64,000 nt of DNA from CANIGN01 sp041391385 (GTDB taxonomy: Bacteria > Bdellovibrionota > UBA2428). Location of the stretch: positions 658,157 to 722,156 of the forward strand of contig JAWKOD010000002.1 of assembly GCA_041391385.1 (NCBI GenBank), given 5' to 3'. Position 1 is the stretch's first letter. The number at the start of each line of letters is the position of its first letter. This document shows positions 1 through 9,008 of the stretch, piece after piece. The notes under the pieces are model-generated. The model worked only from the letters and a program-made list of their open reading frames with translations. It did not search any database and was not told the origin of the DNA. Position numbers and translations under genes: made by a program.

Positions 1-293
1 TCATAAGACTCTGTGTCTTGCTCAATGGCAAAATACTTAAAGGGAATTTTGAGATGTTGAGCCAGACACGAAAAAAGAACCCAGTTCGTTCCAGCTCCTA
101 AGCCGAACTCACCCACATTGATTTCTGTTTTTCCATTCAGAATCAGTTGCTGAGCAAATTCAATAGCGGGTTTTACAAATACAATAAGACTTTCATGAAA
201 GGCACCTTTAGCAGACCTAAAGGGTTCGCCGATGTCGTTGTTCCAAAGGGTAGGGCTTCCGTCTTGGGTTTTAATCCAGACATACTTACTCAT
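1..293 (-). CDS. MnmD/MnmC-like tRNA modification methyltransferase, partial
   Basis: This frame runs off the left edge, so only the first 97 or so residues are visible. The start is the ATG at 293, giving MSKYVWIKTQDGSPTL. The early segments 'DGSPTLW', 'GEPFRS' and 'GAFHESL' followed by 'GEFGLGAGTNW' match the order seen in the SAM-dependent methyltransferase domain of MnmC/MnmD (DUF752), where a Gly-rich motif I follows a conserved 'GA..E...VF' segment. The known family makes the final methylation of mnm5(s2)U at the wobble base of tRNA. The catalytic C-terminal half is outside the window, so fusion to an MnmC oxidase domain cannot be judged. It lies on the same strand as typA and only 17 bases downstream of it. 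Confidence 0.7.
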   Translation of the reverse strand, partial: MSKYVWIKTQDGSPTLWNNDIGEPFRSAKGAFHESLIVFVKPAIEFAQQLILNGKTEINVGEFGLGAGTNWVLFSCLAQHLKIPFKYFAIEQDTESY

Positions 294-310
294 ACTTGTA
301 CTTACGCAAT

Positions 311-2212
311 CTATCTCATGTTTTTAGCAAGAATTCGCTTACGGCCACGAATGTTCTTAGGTGTGATTTCGATGAGCTCGTCCTCGTTAATCCACTCAAG
401 ACCACGTTCGATTGTCATGCTTTTCGGAGGGGTGAGTACAATTGCATCATCCTTGTTTACAGTACGAAAGTTCGTAAGTTGTTTTGCCTTACAAGGATTT
501 ACATTGAGGTCGTTTTCCTTGGCATTTTCGCCAATGATCATTCCCTCATAAACTTGCGTAGCGTGGCCAATAAAGAGAATTCCACGTTCTTGTAAGTCAA
601 CGAGTGCATAAGAGTTACTGTCTCCAGCTCGGTCGCTCACAAGAGCGCCCGTTAAGCGACGTTGAATGTCACCTTTGTGTTCTTCGTATCCTGCTGATGA
701 AAAGTTGAAGAGACCTTGCCCGTTAGTTTGGGTCATAAACTGGTTTCTTAGGCCGATGAGTCCGCGCGAAGGGATCGAAAATTCAAGACGCATCCTATCG
801 TCTCCACGTTGTGCAACTGCTTGGAGCATCCCTTTTCTTTTTTGAAGCATTTGAGTGACTGCACCTTGAGCGAATACTGGAATATCTAAAACAGCGTGCT
901 CAATGGGTTCGTGAATTTTACCGTCTATTTCTTTAAAAAGAATTTGGGGTTGGCTTAGAGCAAATTCATAGCCTTCTCGTCTAAGAGTTTCCGCTAAAAT
1001 AGAAACTTGAAGTTCTCCTCGAGCTCTTAAAATAAATCGATCTGCAGAGTCTGCTTCTTGAAATCTTAAAGCAACGTTCGTCATCGCTTCTTTAAGAAGG
1101 CGGTCTCTAATCTTACGACTTGTTACGTGCTCCCCTTCGCGACCAGCCAAGGGAGAGTTGTTTACAATCCACTCAATTTCTAGAGTTGGTTCGTCAATTT
1201 TAATACGCGGTAGAGCATAAGCTGCTGGGTTATAAGTGGAGTCTCTAACGTCAGGCATTCCTACAATGGAATCGCCGATGGCAATTTCTTCAATACCAGC
1301 AAGTACGGCAACATCGCCCCCTGCCACTTCCTCGGCTTCAACTTGTTTAAGTCCGTGATAAGTGTAGAGTGCTTGAACTTTAAATTGTTTGCTTTTGGGC
1401 GCGCCGTTTTCGTCAATGCCTACAACGGCTGCCATTTTACCTCGCACAATAGAGCCACTTTTAACTTTTCCGATTGCAAGACGACCGAGATATTCTGAGT
1501 AGCCTAAGTTTGCGATCAATATGCGTGGAGGTTGATTTTCGTCGAGTTTAGGGTGGGGAACCTTGTCGATAATCATTTCGAAGAGCGAATCAAGGTTTTC
1601 TGCGTTGGGCACTTGGGCCAAGTCAGTTCCGGATTTTCCTTCTCTAGCGATGGCATAGATATAAGGGAAGTCACATTGTTCCTCATTGGCGCCGAGCTCA
1701 ATGAAAAGGTCAAAGATTTCGTTTAGAACTTCGTCTGCACGAGCGTCTTTGCGGTCAACTTTGTTAATAACAACAATAAGTTTGAGGTTTTGCTCAAGTG
1801 CTTTAGAAAGCACGTAACGTGTTTGAGGTAGGGGGCCTTCGGCCGCATCTACGAGGAGGCAACATCCGTCTACCATAGAAAGAATGCGTTCAACTTCACC
1901 ACCAAAGTCTGAGTGTCCAGGGGTATCAACAATGTTAATTTTGTAGTCTTTGTAGAGGATGGCCGTGTTTTTAGCCGCGATAGTAATTCCGCGTTCACGC
2001 TCTAGGTCCATTGAGTCCATTACGCGGTCAGAAACCGTCTGGTGGGACTTAAAAGTACCTGATTGCTTAAGGAGTTCGTCGACGAGGGTTGTTTTGCCAT
2101 GGTCAACGTGTGCAATGATTGCGATGTTACGAATTTTATCTACCGTGAAAGCCACTGTGGGAGCATAGGTCAAGGTGGGCAAAGACTTCAAGCCAAAGAC
2201 GCCTTTGCCCAA
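311..2212 (-). CDS. typA: GTP-binding protein TypA/BipA
   Basis: A translational GTPase of the EF-G family that binds ribosomes and affects assembly and stress adaptation. The G motifs are all present: 'AHVDHGKTT' (P loop), 'RGITI' (switch I), 'DTPGHSDFGGE' (switch II) and 'NKVD'. The rest follows domains II, III, V and the TypA-specific C-terminal domain ('RGLIGLRNQF', 'GILFIGHATQVYEGMIIGE'). The frame of 633 residues begins with a TTG and is about 25-30 residues longer than the usual 605-613, so the real start may be a downstream GTG (about 2157) just before 'DKIRNIAIIAHVDHG'. No clear ribosome-binding site decides this. It is followed on the same strand by the MnmD-like gene. Confidence 0.97.
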   Translation of the reverse strand: MGKGVFGLKSLPTLTYAPTVAFTVDKIRNIAIIAHVDHGKTTLVDELLKQSGTFKSHQTVSDRVMDSMDLERERGITIAAKNTAILYKDYKINIVDTPGHSDFGGEVERILSMVDGCCLLVDAAEGPLPQTRYVLSKALEQNLKLIVVINKVDRKDARADEVLNEIFDLFIELGANEEQCDFPYIYAIAREGKSGTDLAQVPNAENLDSLFEMIIDKVPHPKLDENQPPRILIANLGYSEYLGRLAIGKVKSGSIVRGKMAAVVGIDENGAPKSKQFKVQALYTYHGLKQVEAEEVAGGDVAVLAGIEEIAIGDSIVGMPDVRDSTYNPAAYALPRIKIDEPTLEIEWIVNNSPLAGREGEHVTSRKIRDRLLKEAMTNVALRFQEADSADRFILRARGELQVSILAETLRREGYEFALSQPQILFKEIDGKIHEPIEHAVLDIPVFAQGAVTQMLQKRKGMLQAVAQRGDDRMRLEFSIPSRGLIGLRNQFMTQTNGQGLFNFSSAGYEEHKGDIQRRLTGALVSDRAGDSNSYALVDLQERGILFIGHATQVYEGMIIGENAKENDLNVNPCKAKQLTNFRTVNKDDAIVLTPPKSMTIERGLEWINEDELIEITPKNIRGRKRILAKNMR

Positions 2213-2318
2213 AATTAATCTCTAGTGGAAGGGGGTAAGGGGGGGTCTTTAACCCCTTATTAACATCACGGATTCTAGGCTCTGAGATAATGAATGCTGA
2301 AGGTAGAACGTTAGCAGA

Positions 2319-3563
2319 ATGAATAATTTAAAAGAGGCCGCTTATAGCTACAGGCATGGTTTTACCATGATTGAGTTGTTGCTGGTCATCTCTACAGTAG
2401 GCGTGCTTGGGACCGTTGCTACCCCCATGCTTCTGGATTATCGCCAAGAGGCGAAAAAGGCTGCTGTAACAGAAATTGAACAGTCTGTTGGTTCTGCTAT
2501 TAAAATTCAAACTCAGAACAAGATTTTGCGCTGTTCAGGTGAAGGTTTTCCAAGCTTAGCTTCGGTGCAGAGCAATGACATACTTGCGGGGAGCGATTGC
2601 TCGAATTCTCAGATTTATACGGAGGCAGATCGCCGTTTCTTATCAACTTCAAATTACCCTCCTGTTAATCCTTTAAATGGGCTTCGAACTATTGCTCAAG
2701 CTGATAGCGATCCGTCAGCAGCTAATTTTTATTCTGGTACCTGTAGCGCAAGTGCAGATGGAGCTCCTGCTGGGTGGTGTTACAATCCCGAGACAGGTGA
2801 GTTTTGGGCTTCTACGAATGAAGCCTATACGCAGAATGCAGGTTCAGGCGGCGGCGGTGGCTCAAGTGCGAGTGGAGCTTCATCAGCAGCTTCGAGTGTA
2901 GCTTCTTCAAGTAGTAGTGAAGAAGAGGCTTCTTCAAGTAGCAGCTCTGAGTCTTCTGTGAGTAGTGTGGCTAGTTCTTCGAGTAGTAGTCTTTCGAGTA
3001 GTAGCTCTGTGAGTAGTTCTTCAGCTTCAAGTCTTTCTAGCTCATCAAGTAGTGATTCGAGTAGTGTGTCTAGTAGCGGATCGAGTGTGAGTGGTGAAGT
3101 GATTAGCAGCAGCTCCTCATCGAGTAGTTCGTCAAGTAGTAGCTCTTCATCAAGTAGTTCTTCGTCAAGTAGTTCTGACTCCATAAGTTCTGTTGGGTTG
3201 AGTACTCGAACATGTGATCAGGCCTTGAGTGGTGGATATTGTGCATGTACCGAAACGAACCCAGGCTATCGAGAAAACACCTGTACGGAGCTTGGTTTTA
3301 CAACAAGCTGTTCTGTTCAATATGGTGGATCTAATCCCAATCAAGCCGGAGCGATATGTGAGGGAGTGTGTTCAAATGGATCTCATTATTCCTCTTGTGT
3401 TCAAGGAACTGTAGCGAGTAGTTCGTCAAGCAGCAGCTCTTCGTCTAGCGCTGGATCTCAAGTTGCGATTCAGGATATGGACTTGTCGTCGTGCAAAGTG
3501 GAGCCTCTAAGTGCTTACCTATGTCGGGTTGCGATGAGTGGCAAGATGATGATTTATCAGTAG
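2319..3563 (+). CDS. Prepilin-like protein with poly-serine linker, probably frameshifted
   Basis: The N-terminus has a type IV prepilin/pseudopilin signal: a short charged leader, Gly then 'FTMIELLLVISTVGVLG', with Glu at position +5 as required for prepilin peptidase processing and N-methylation. About 150 residues of a pilin-like head follow, with Cys pairs. Residues about 185-290 are nearly pure serine, encoded by mixed AGT/AGC/TCN codons. A Cys-rich segment ('GGYCACTETNPG', 'ICEGVCSNGSHYSSC') and a second short Ser run follow. The frame ends at 3563 after 414 residues, but an overlapping -1 frame continues with similar composition to 3907, so the intact product was probably about 530 residues. 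Likely role: minor pilin or surface-displayed pseudopilin; the partner assembly system is not in the window. Confidence 0.75.
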   Translation: MNNLKEAAYSYRHGFTMIELLLVISTVGVLGTVATPMLLDYRQEAKKAAVTEIEQSVGSAIKIQTQNKILRCSGEGFPSLASVQSNDILAGSDCSNSQIYTEADRRFLSTSNYPPVNPLNGLRTIAQADSDPSAANFYSGTCSASADGAPAGWCYNPETGEFWASTNEAYTQNAGSGGGGGSSASGASSAASSVASSSSSEEEASSSSSSESSVSSVASSSSSSLSSSSSVSSSSASSLSSSSSSDSSSVSSSGSSVSGEVISSSSSSSSSSSSSSSSSSSSSSSSDSISSVGLSTRTCDQALSGGYCACTETNPGYRENTCTELGFTTSCSVQYGGSNPNQAGAICEGVCSNGSHYSSCVQGTVASSSSSSSSSSSAGSQVAIQDMDLSSCKVEPLSAYLCRVAMSGKMMIYQ

Positions 3564-3907
3564 GAAGTGATTTATCACTTAGTTACCTCAACAGGAATCG
3601 ACCTTTCTGGACCATTTCGCTTACTGCTAAGAGTTCTGCAAATAGTAAAACAAATTCTGCAAACGTAGGGGGAATCTCAGCATCCTTTGTTACGAATAGT
3701 TCCTATAAATCACTTCTTGTAACCCTCGATCATACAGGAGCCTATAGTGCATCCAAAGTGACTCCCAATGTAGCCTCTGAAATTAGTTCAGGCACAATTA
3801 CACTCAGCGAATCGATTCCATTTAATGGGTCGTCAACGATTAGCGTGAAGGGTTCTGTCCATTATTGCTCCGAATATAACGGTCATGGAACTCCATTTGA
3901 AGAATAA
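3491..3907 (+). CDS. C-terminal part of the poly-serine prepilin-like protein (other frame)
   Basis: This frame is open from 3449 to 3907, overlaps the end of the upstream pilin-like frame, and has no ribosome-binding site of its own at the GTG at 3491. Its content (Thr/Ser/Asn-rich, with a late Cys in 'VHYCSEYNG') fits the distal part of an extracellular domain. Reading moves from the upstream frame to this one by a single lost base somewhere in 3449-3563. I infer that both pieces are one gene broken by an indel, rather than two proteins. Independent translation cannot be excluded. Confidence 0.5.
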   Translation: MQSGASKCLPMSGCDEWQDDDLSVGSDLSLSYLNRNRPFWTISLTAKSSANSKTNSANVGGISASFVTNSSYKSLLVTLDHTGAYSASKVTPNVASEISSGTITLSESIPFNGSSTISVKGSVHYCSEYNGHGTPFEE

Positions 3908-4022
3908 GTCATATGGCCAGTTTCTTTATCGACACAAGTGGATGTGATTTTAAGTCGATCTTAACCATAAATTAACATAAGAAGTTAGCGTTCCTTGCTT
4001 TTTACTCATACAATGAAGATAC

Positions 4023-5927
4023 GTGTTTTCGAGTGTAACTTTGCGCTCTTGTAGCGCATTTTTGTGGGTTATATGCAGTTTGCAATGCTTTGTCGCTGAA
4101 GGTGTAGAACCAGGACACGATGGGAGCGGTGGTGGCTCTAGTAGCGCTTCGGTCTCAGATCTTAAGGGCTTTATCGATAGACTCAATACAAGCGAAGTCT
4201 TTAGACGGTCACGTGCTCAATGTGCTTCAGGTGCAACTTTTAAGAATGGTAAACGGGTAGGGCGTATGTCGACCGGCTATTTTTATGGAATGATGCTTAC
4301 TTTTTCGAAAGCTGTTTGTAGGATCAAAGAAGCTCAAAGTGGCGACTTGTATTCTGCTACTCTCACGAGCAAGGCAGGCTCTATGTCGAGAAAAGATACT
4401 TTTGCTCATGAGAGATATAGGCAGTCATTGCAGGGGGATCCTCTTGTACAAAACTATTCTTTATTGCTCTCTCTTGGAATGTTGGAATCTGGTGGTAAGT
4501 ATAATGAGGGGATTGACCGTTCGGCCAGCAATACGGATGGAATAACTACCGAAGCGGGCCTTTTTCAAGTTTCATTTAACTCCGTTAATTCCAGTCAGGT
4601 TCCAAATCGTATTTATGACGAGTTAATGGCTAAGTATGAACGAGGCCAAAATGGCGTCGCATGTATGACTGGAATCTTTAACATAGACCAACGTCTTTCA
4701 AAAAATACAAAAAGTTTTGGAAGTGGCGCAGCGCTTGAGTTTCAAAATGCGATGAAAAGTTGCCCCGCAATGGCTGCGGAGTATATGTCGATTCTCTTAC
4801 GCAAAGACGTTAATCACAATGGCCCATTGAAACGACAAGAGGCACAACCGAGTCCCGAGTGTTCTCAAGCGCTTACGGAAGTGAAAAAAATAGCTGAGTC
4901 CAACTGTAACAATTTAGATGCCATTGCGCGCAGTCAAGCACCGGCAGAATCTTTGCGCTTTGAGGTTTCAAAGGATCGTGAATTTAAAGATATTGATCTT
5001 GCTCGTCAGCGGGGTGGAAGTTCGCTTAGCCAAATGGAAGATGAGTTAGAACAGCTAAAAGCAGAGCGAGCAAATGCTACGACGGATGCTGAACGATCTG
5101 CCCTTGATGAGAAAATTAAATCAGCAGAAGCAAATTTTGCAGAGGCTCAGAAAAATCCCGATCTATTGAAAGAGCGAGATGCTGTTGAGCAGCGAATTAA
5201 TGATGCGGTTAAAGCTGACCAAGTAAAGAGTGAGCAATTACTCGATACACTCACAAAGAGCGAGGGATATGTTGAGCGTAGCCCTGAGGATATACAACGT
5301 CTCGCTAATGAGGCGGCTAAACTAGATCAAGAAGCGAAACTTGCAGAGGCAGCTGCCCAGCAAGAGAAGAAAAAACCTCGCTCCCAACAGGATCAAGGTA
5401 TTCTAGGTGCGGCCAATAGCGCTCGCCAAGCAGCGACGGCTAAAAGTAACGAATTTATTCGAGCAAAACAAGTTCAAGAGCTTCAGCAGAAAGTAGAAGA
5501 GCGTGAGCAGCAGCTACAAGGCAATGCTGTTGAGGCAAAAAAGGCTGAATTGAATGCTGCAAAACAAGAGCGTGAATCAAGTGGCGAAGTGAACCCAAGC
5601 GAAAGTGAAAAGAAAATAACAGCAGAGCTTAAACAATTAGAAGGCAAGCTTGCTGCTTCGCAAACAGCCCTAACAACTGAACGAGAAGTTCGTCAGGCTC
5701 TTGAGGATATTAAAAAAGAATTTCCCATTCTTCCGCGTGACCCCGCACAGATGGGAACTATGATCCCCAAGATTACTGAGCAGCTTGCATTGCTAGAGGA
5801 GCGAATTGCTTCAATTGACTCGGAGTCGACCGTTGTGGGCGATGCGGACCGCTTAAGGCTGCTCATGGAGCTACGCCGTCGCTTGCGTGCGGAGCTTGTT
5901 TATTATCAAAAATTGAATAAACCCTAA
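4023..5927 (+). CDS. Exported lysozyme-fold-like protein with long coiled coil
   Basis: The GTG start at 4023 gives a signal-peptide-like N-terminus with a hydrophobic core around 'SAFLWVICSLQCFVAEG'. An ATG at 4012 in the preceding frame would give a more typical 'MKIR' start if one base were missing. Residues about 140-200 resemble the lytic transglycosylase/lysozyme fold: 'LGMLESGGKYNEG' with a candidate catalytic Glu at about 155, then 'EAGLFQVSFNS'. From about residue 320 to the end the protein is a highly charged Glu/Lys/Ala/Gln coiled coil. The family is not recognised with certainty. A periplasmic or surface muramidase with a stalk is possible, but the lysozyme-like match is short. 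The next gene converges on it. Confidence 0.6.
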   Translation: MFSSVTLRSCSAFLWVICSLQCFVAEGVEPGHDGSGGGSSSASVSDLKGFIDRLNTSEVFRRSRAQCASGATFKNGKRVGRMSTGYFYGMMLTFSKAVCRIKEAQSGDLYSATLTSKAGSMSRKDTFAHERYRQSLQGDPLVQNYSLLLSLGMLESGGKYNEGIDRSASNTDGITTEAGLFQVSFNSVNSSQVPNRIYDELMAKYERGQNGVACMTGIFNIDQRLSKNTKSFGSGAALEFQNAMKSCPAMAAEYMSILLRKDVNHNGPLKRQEAQPSPECSQALTEVKKIAESNCNNLDAIARSQAPAESLRFEVSKDREFKDIDLARQRGGSSLSQMEDELEQLKAERANATTDAERSALDEKIKSAEANFAEAQKNPDLLKERDAVEQRINDAVKADQVKSEQLLDTLTKSEGYVERSPEDIQRLANEAAKLDQEAKLAEAAAQQEKKKPRSQQDQGILGAANSARQAATAKSNEFIRAKQVQELQQKVEEREQQLQGNAVEAKKAELNAAKQERESSGEVNPSESEKKITAELKQLEGKLAASQTALTTEREVRQALEDIKKEFPILPRDPAQMGTMIPKITEQLALLEERIASIDSESTVVGDADRLRLLMELRRRLRAELVYYQKLNKP

Positions 5928-5942
5928 TTCAAAAGCTAAACT

Positions 5943-6392
5943 TTAGAATCTCAATATCGAAGACGTTCCATCATCTTGCTTCGCTTGTTCAGAGTATGCC
6001 GCAATAAAATCCACGAGAGTTTCAATGACTTTATGTGCTTTAAGTGTAGTGTCTAGAGTGCACCCGTAGAGCCACATTTTATCGCTGTCTTCCAATTGAC
6101 TCGCTCGCTTTACTTTAACTTTAATTGGGAGATAACTTTTAGCAGAAAAGTAGAGTCTTAAGTCGACTTCTTCGCCTACGTTGTAAAAGCTCCCCTTCGG
6201 GTCCATTTTAAAACTGATACCAGATTTTGAGATATCAACAATTTCAACAGCTTTCATGCCAGTCGTTTGCGCGATTGTGTAGCATCCGAGAATTCTCCCA
6301 AACAGAATTCGTTCGTATTCTCTGCGTAAATCATCTTGCTTTGCTGCTCTGATTTCACCAATTTGAATTAACTTGCCTTCTCCGTCTGACAT
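5943..6392 (-). CDS. PilZ-domain protein
   Basis: A 149-residue soluble protein whose central 90 residues resemble a PilZ beta-barrel: 'EIVDISKSGISFKM' is the D-x-S-x-x-G motif region, followed by hydrophobic strands and 'LYGCTLD'. PilZ domains bind cyclic-di-GMP through this motif and an upstream RxxxR. Here 'RREYERILFGR' before the barrel may serve as that arginine motif. The target is unknown. It faces the lysozyme-like gene end to end and is divergent from prs. Confidence 0.75.
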   Translation of the reverse strand: MSDGEGKLIQIGEIRAAKQDDLRREYERILFGRILGCYTIAQTTGMKAVEIVDISKSGISFKMDPKGSFYNVGEEVDLRLYFSAKSYLPIKVKVKRASQLEDSDKMWLYGCTLDTTLKAHKVIETLVDFIAAYSEQAKQDDGTSSILRF

Positions 6393-6583
6393 GTAAGACC
6401 TATCGGGAGAAGCTCTAAAGTTCTTAACCCAAATTTTTTAATGCATTTTATTGGCAGCTGCCAAAATTTTGGGATTTCAGGAGTGATTAGAGGCTAACTC
6501 ATAGCGCGCATATCGAAATAAAAAAAGAGCAAGTTCCGCTACAAGTGTTTGCTAAAGGAGTGTCAACTTTCTATAAGTTGTTC

Positions 6584-7546
6584 ATGGTCAGTACTTTGCA
6601 TCCCCGCCCCTATAAAATTTTTGCTGGATCCTCGAGTGAAGACCTCGGTGGTCGCGTCGCTTCTCATTTGGGCGCTACACTCGGCAACTGCCTCCTTTCT
6701 ACTTTTGCAGACGGAGAGACGCGTTTTGAAATCAAAGAAAACGTCCGCGGCTTAGATGTGTATATCGTGCAAAGTACCTATAACCCAACCAATCATCACC
6801 TTATGGAAATGCTGGTCATGTGTGACGCTTTTAAGCGTGCATCGGTTCGAAGCATTTGTGCGGTTGTCCCTTATTACGGATATTCAAGGCAGGATCGTAA
6901 ACCAGCCCCCCGGAGCCCAATTACGGCGCGTTTGGTTGCGGATCTTATTCAGGTGGCAGGCTTTAACCGCCTTATTTGTGTGGATTTACATGCAGGCCAA
7001 ATTCAAGGCTTTTTTAATTTTCCAGTAGATCACCTTTTCAGCATGGGAGTGCTTTATCAGGGCCTTAAAGAGACTCTGGCGGGTCGAGACGACCTTACTG
7101 TGGTGAGTCCTGATGCCGGCGGTACTGAGCGTGCACGTGTCATGGCCAAGTATTTTAATGCCCCCCTGGCCATTGTGGATAAGCGCCGCGAGGCTCCGGG
7201 TAAGGCAAAAGCCATGAACCTTATTGGCGATGTAAAAGGCCGAATTGCCCTTTTGGTGGACGATATGATCGATACTGCGGGGACTTTGGTTGCAGCGGCA
7301 AGTCTGCTTAAAGAACAAGGAGCTACTGAGGTTTGGGCTAGCGCCAGCCACGGTGTTTTCTCAGGACCTGCTTTGGAGCGACTTTCCAACCCAGCGCTCG
7401 ATAAAGTCGTCGTAACAGACACTATCCCCTTGAAGGAAGGGTTTAAAAAGCTTAGTAAACTACAGGTAGTCACAATTGCGCCTTTGATTGGAGAGACAAT
7501 TCTCCGTATTCAGAGAAACGATTCGGTAAGTGCACTTCTCGAATAG
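6584..7546 (+). CDS. prs: Ribose-phosphate pyrophosphokinase
   Basis: Makes PRPP from ribose-5-phosphate and ATP for purine, pyrimidine, His and Trp synthesis. Diagnostic segments: 'KIFAGSSSEDLG' at the start, the flexible-loop motif 'PYYGYSRQDRK', the conserved 'SPDAGGTERA', and the PRPP-binding loop 'LLVDDMIDTAGT'. Length of about 320 residues fits the family. The open frame reaches upstream to 6545 with GTG/TTG alternatives (an AGGAG lies at 6556-6560, too close to GTG 6560). The ATG at 6584 best matches where homologues begin. It heads a plus-strand run prs-rplY-pth-ychF. Confidence 0.96.
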   Translation: MVSTLHPRPYKIFAGSSSEDLGGRVASHLGATLGNCLLSTFADGETRFEIKENVRGLDVYIVQSTYNPTNHHLMEMLVMCDAFKRASVRSICAVVPYYGYSRQDRKPAPRSPITARLVADLIQVAGFNRLICVDLHAGQIQGFFNFPVDHLFSMGVLYQGLKETLAGRDDLTVVSPDAGGTERARVMAKYFNAPLAIVDKRREAPGKAKAMNLIGDVKGRIALLVDDMIDTAGTLVAAASLLKEQGATEVWASASHGVFSGPALERLSNPALDKVVVTDTIPLKEGFKKLSKLQVVTIAPLIGETILRIQRNDSVSALLE

Positions 7547-7608
7547 AGGGGCTAAGTTACTGGAAACGATAGTAATTAAGACGAATTGAAAGAGAAAATA
7601 AAGAAGAT

Positions 7609-8337
7609 ATGTCAAAACAAGCGAATACCAACCTCACTCTTGATGTTTACCCCCGTACTGGATCTGGAAAAAATGCAGCTTTCAGAACACGCGCTAAGAA
7701 TCTTATTCCAGCCGTCGTTTACGGATCAAAAATGAGTAAAGACGATAAGCCCACAGGTTTGTCTGTTAGCTTAGATCCAAAAAACTTTTTAAAAGTTTAT
7801 CAAGTAACGGGAAGAAGTTCTCTTGTTGATGTTGCTCTTCAAGAAGGCGCACCTGCAGAACTCGCTGGATCAAAAGTATTGATCAAAGCTCTTCAGTCAA
7901 ATCCTCTTAAAAGAGAAGTTCTCCACGTAGATATTTTACAACTCGATATGGCTAAAGAACTTCGTGTTGTTGTGCCTCTTAAGTTTGTAGGTAAAGCAAA
8001 AGGTCTTACTGAAGGCGGTATCTTGTCTATCATGGTTCGTCAGGTAGAAATCAAATGTCTTCCTGCTGATATTCCTCACGAAATTGAAGTTGATGTTACA
8101 GGTGTTAACGTTAACGAAACGATTCACATTCACCAGCTTTCTGAAAGAATGAAAGATTCTAAGTTCGAATTTATTTACGATTCAGACTACACGCTTTGTG
8201 GTGTTGTACCTCCTGAAGAAGAAAAAGCAGCAACTCCTGCTGAAGCAGCTGCGGCTGATGCAGCGGCAGCACCTGCAGCGGGAACTCCTGCAGCGGCAGC
8301 ACCTGCGGCGGCTCCTGCTAAGGACGCTAAAAAGTAA
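7609..8337 (+). CDS. rplY: Ribosomal protein bL25 (TL5/Ctc family)
   Basis: 5S rRNA-binding protein of the large subunit, long Ctc/TL5 form: an N-terminal L25 domain ('GSGKNAAFRTRAKNLIPAVVYG') followed by a beta-rich TL5-type C-terminal domain ('KFVGKAKGLTEGGILSIMVRQVE' region). The last 40 residues form an Ala/Pro-rich tail ending in DAKK. Such tails are common in long L25 proteins. The position between prs and pth is the standard prs-rplY-pth order seen in many bacteria. Confidence 0.95.
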   Translation: MSKQANTNLTLDVYPRTGSGKNAAFRTRAKNLIPAVVYGSKMSKDDKPTGLSVSLDPKNFLKVYQVTGRSSLVDVALQEGAPAELAGSKVLIKALQSNPLKREVLHVDILQLDMAKELRVVVPLKFVGKAKGLTEGGILSIMVRQVEIKCLPADIPHEIEVDVTGVNVNETIHIHQLSERMKDSKFEFIYDSDYTLCGVVPPEEEKAATPAEAAAADAAAAPAAGTPAAAAPAAAPAKDAKK

Positions 8338-8349
8338 TATACGAAGACA

Positions 8350-8916
8350 ATGTATCTTGTTGTTGGACTCGGTAATCCAGGCCCGCGTTATAGCCTTACA
8401 CGGCATAATGCGGGCTTTATATTTTTAGATTTCCTCGCTGAGGGGCTCAGCGCTAAATTTCAAGAAAAACGCTCTTATGAGGCACTTTACACAGAGGTGG
8501 AGTTTGCGGGCACCAGGCTTTGTTTGCTGAAACCCCAAACTTTTATGAACCTCAGTGGGCGCTCAGTGGCGGCAGTTTTAAGAAATACAGAAATAACCCC
8601 TGATAAAATTCTCGTTTTTCATGATGAAGTAGAAATCCCCGCTGGGGATTTGCGCATTAAAATGGGTGGTGGAGATGCAGGCCACAATGGGCTTAAGAGC
8701 ATTCGCGATAGTATTGGCACGGGGGATTTTTATCGCTTCCGTATGGGAGTGGGGCGACCCTCCAATCCTCAAATGGATTTAGCCGCCTATGTCCTAGAGC
8801 GCTATGCCAAGTCGGAGCAAGAGCTATTGATGTCTCAGCTCGAAAATGCAGAAGCTTGCTTGGAGATTTTTATCAATGAAGGCCTCCAAAAAGCCCAAAT
8901 GAAAGCTTCCACCTAA
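8350..8916 (+). CDS. pth: Peptidyl-tRNA hydrolase
   Basis: Releases tRNA from stalled peptidyl-tRNAs. The catalytic His sits in 'GLGNPGPRYSLTRHNAGF', and 'FHDEVEIPAGDLRIKMGGG', 'GHNGLKSI' and 'FYRFRMGVGRP' complete the active-site cleft. The 188-residue length is normal. It begins 12 bases after rplY, so the two are probably cotranscribed. A copy of the dispersed palindromic repeat begins right at its stop codon. Confidence 0.96.
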   Translation: MYLVVGLGNPGPRYSLTRHNAGFIFLDFLAEGLSAKFQEKRSYEALYTEVEFAGTRLCLLKPQTFMNLSGRSVAAVLRNTEITPDKILVFHDEVEIPAGDLRIKMGGGDAGHNGLKSIRDSIGTGDFYRFRMGVGRPSNPQMDLAAYVLERYAKSEQELLMSQLENAEACLEIFINEGLQKAQMKAST

Positions 8917-8957
8917 AAGGTACCTAGTTACTTTTTACATGTACCCGCTACCTTTTT
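8915..8957. repeat. Dispersed palindromic repeat, diverged copy
   Basis: The segment opens with AAAAGGTACC and closes with CCCGCTACCTTTTT. The outer 14 bases on the right are the same as in the copies at 23405 and 33090. The ends can pair as a hairpin, so it may also act as a transcription terminator between pth and ychF. The middle differs from the other copies but keeps a small palindrome (TACATGTA). Confidence 0.6.
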
Positions 8958-9008
8958 GCATATTTCTCTACAAGACGGGCACTGTTGAAGCTGCTATTTA
9001 TTCTTTAT

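Noticed and set aside
2227..2262. G-rich/CCCC hairpin upstream of typA and the pilin gene as a terminator
   Set aside because: It lies between two divergent starts, so termination there makes little sense, and the stem is short.
2825..3184. Minus-strand frame rich in Leu and Glu opposite the poly-Ser tract
   Set aside because: It is the mirror of the serine codon repeats in the pilin-like gene, with no start site or plausible protein content.
7057..7473. Minus-strand frame of 138 residues inside prs
   Set aside because: Lies fully within the clearly conserved prs gene and resembles no protein.
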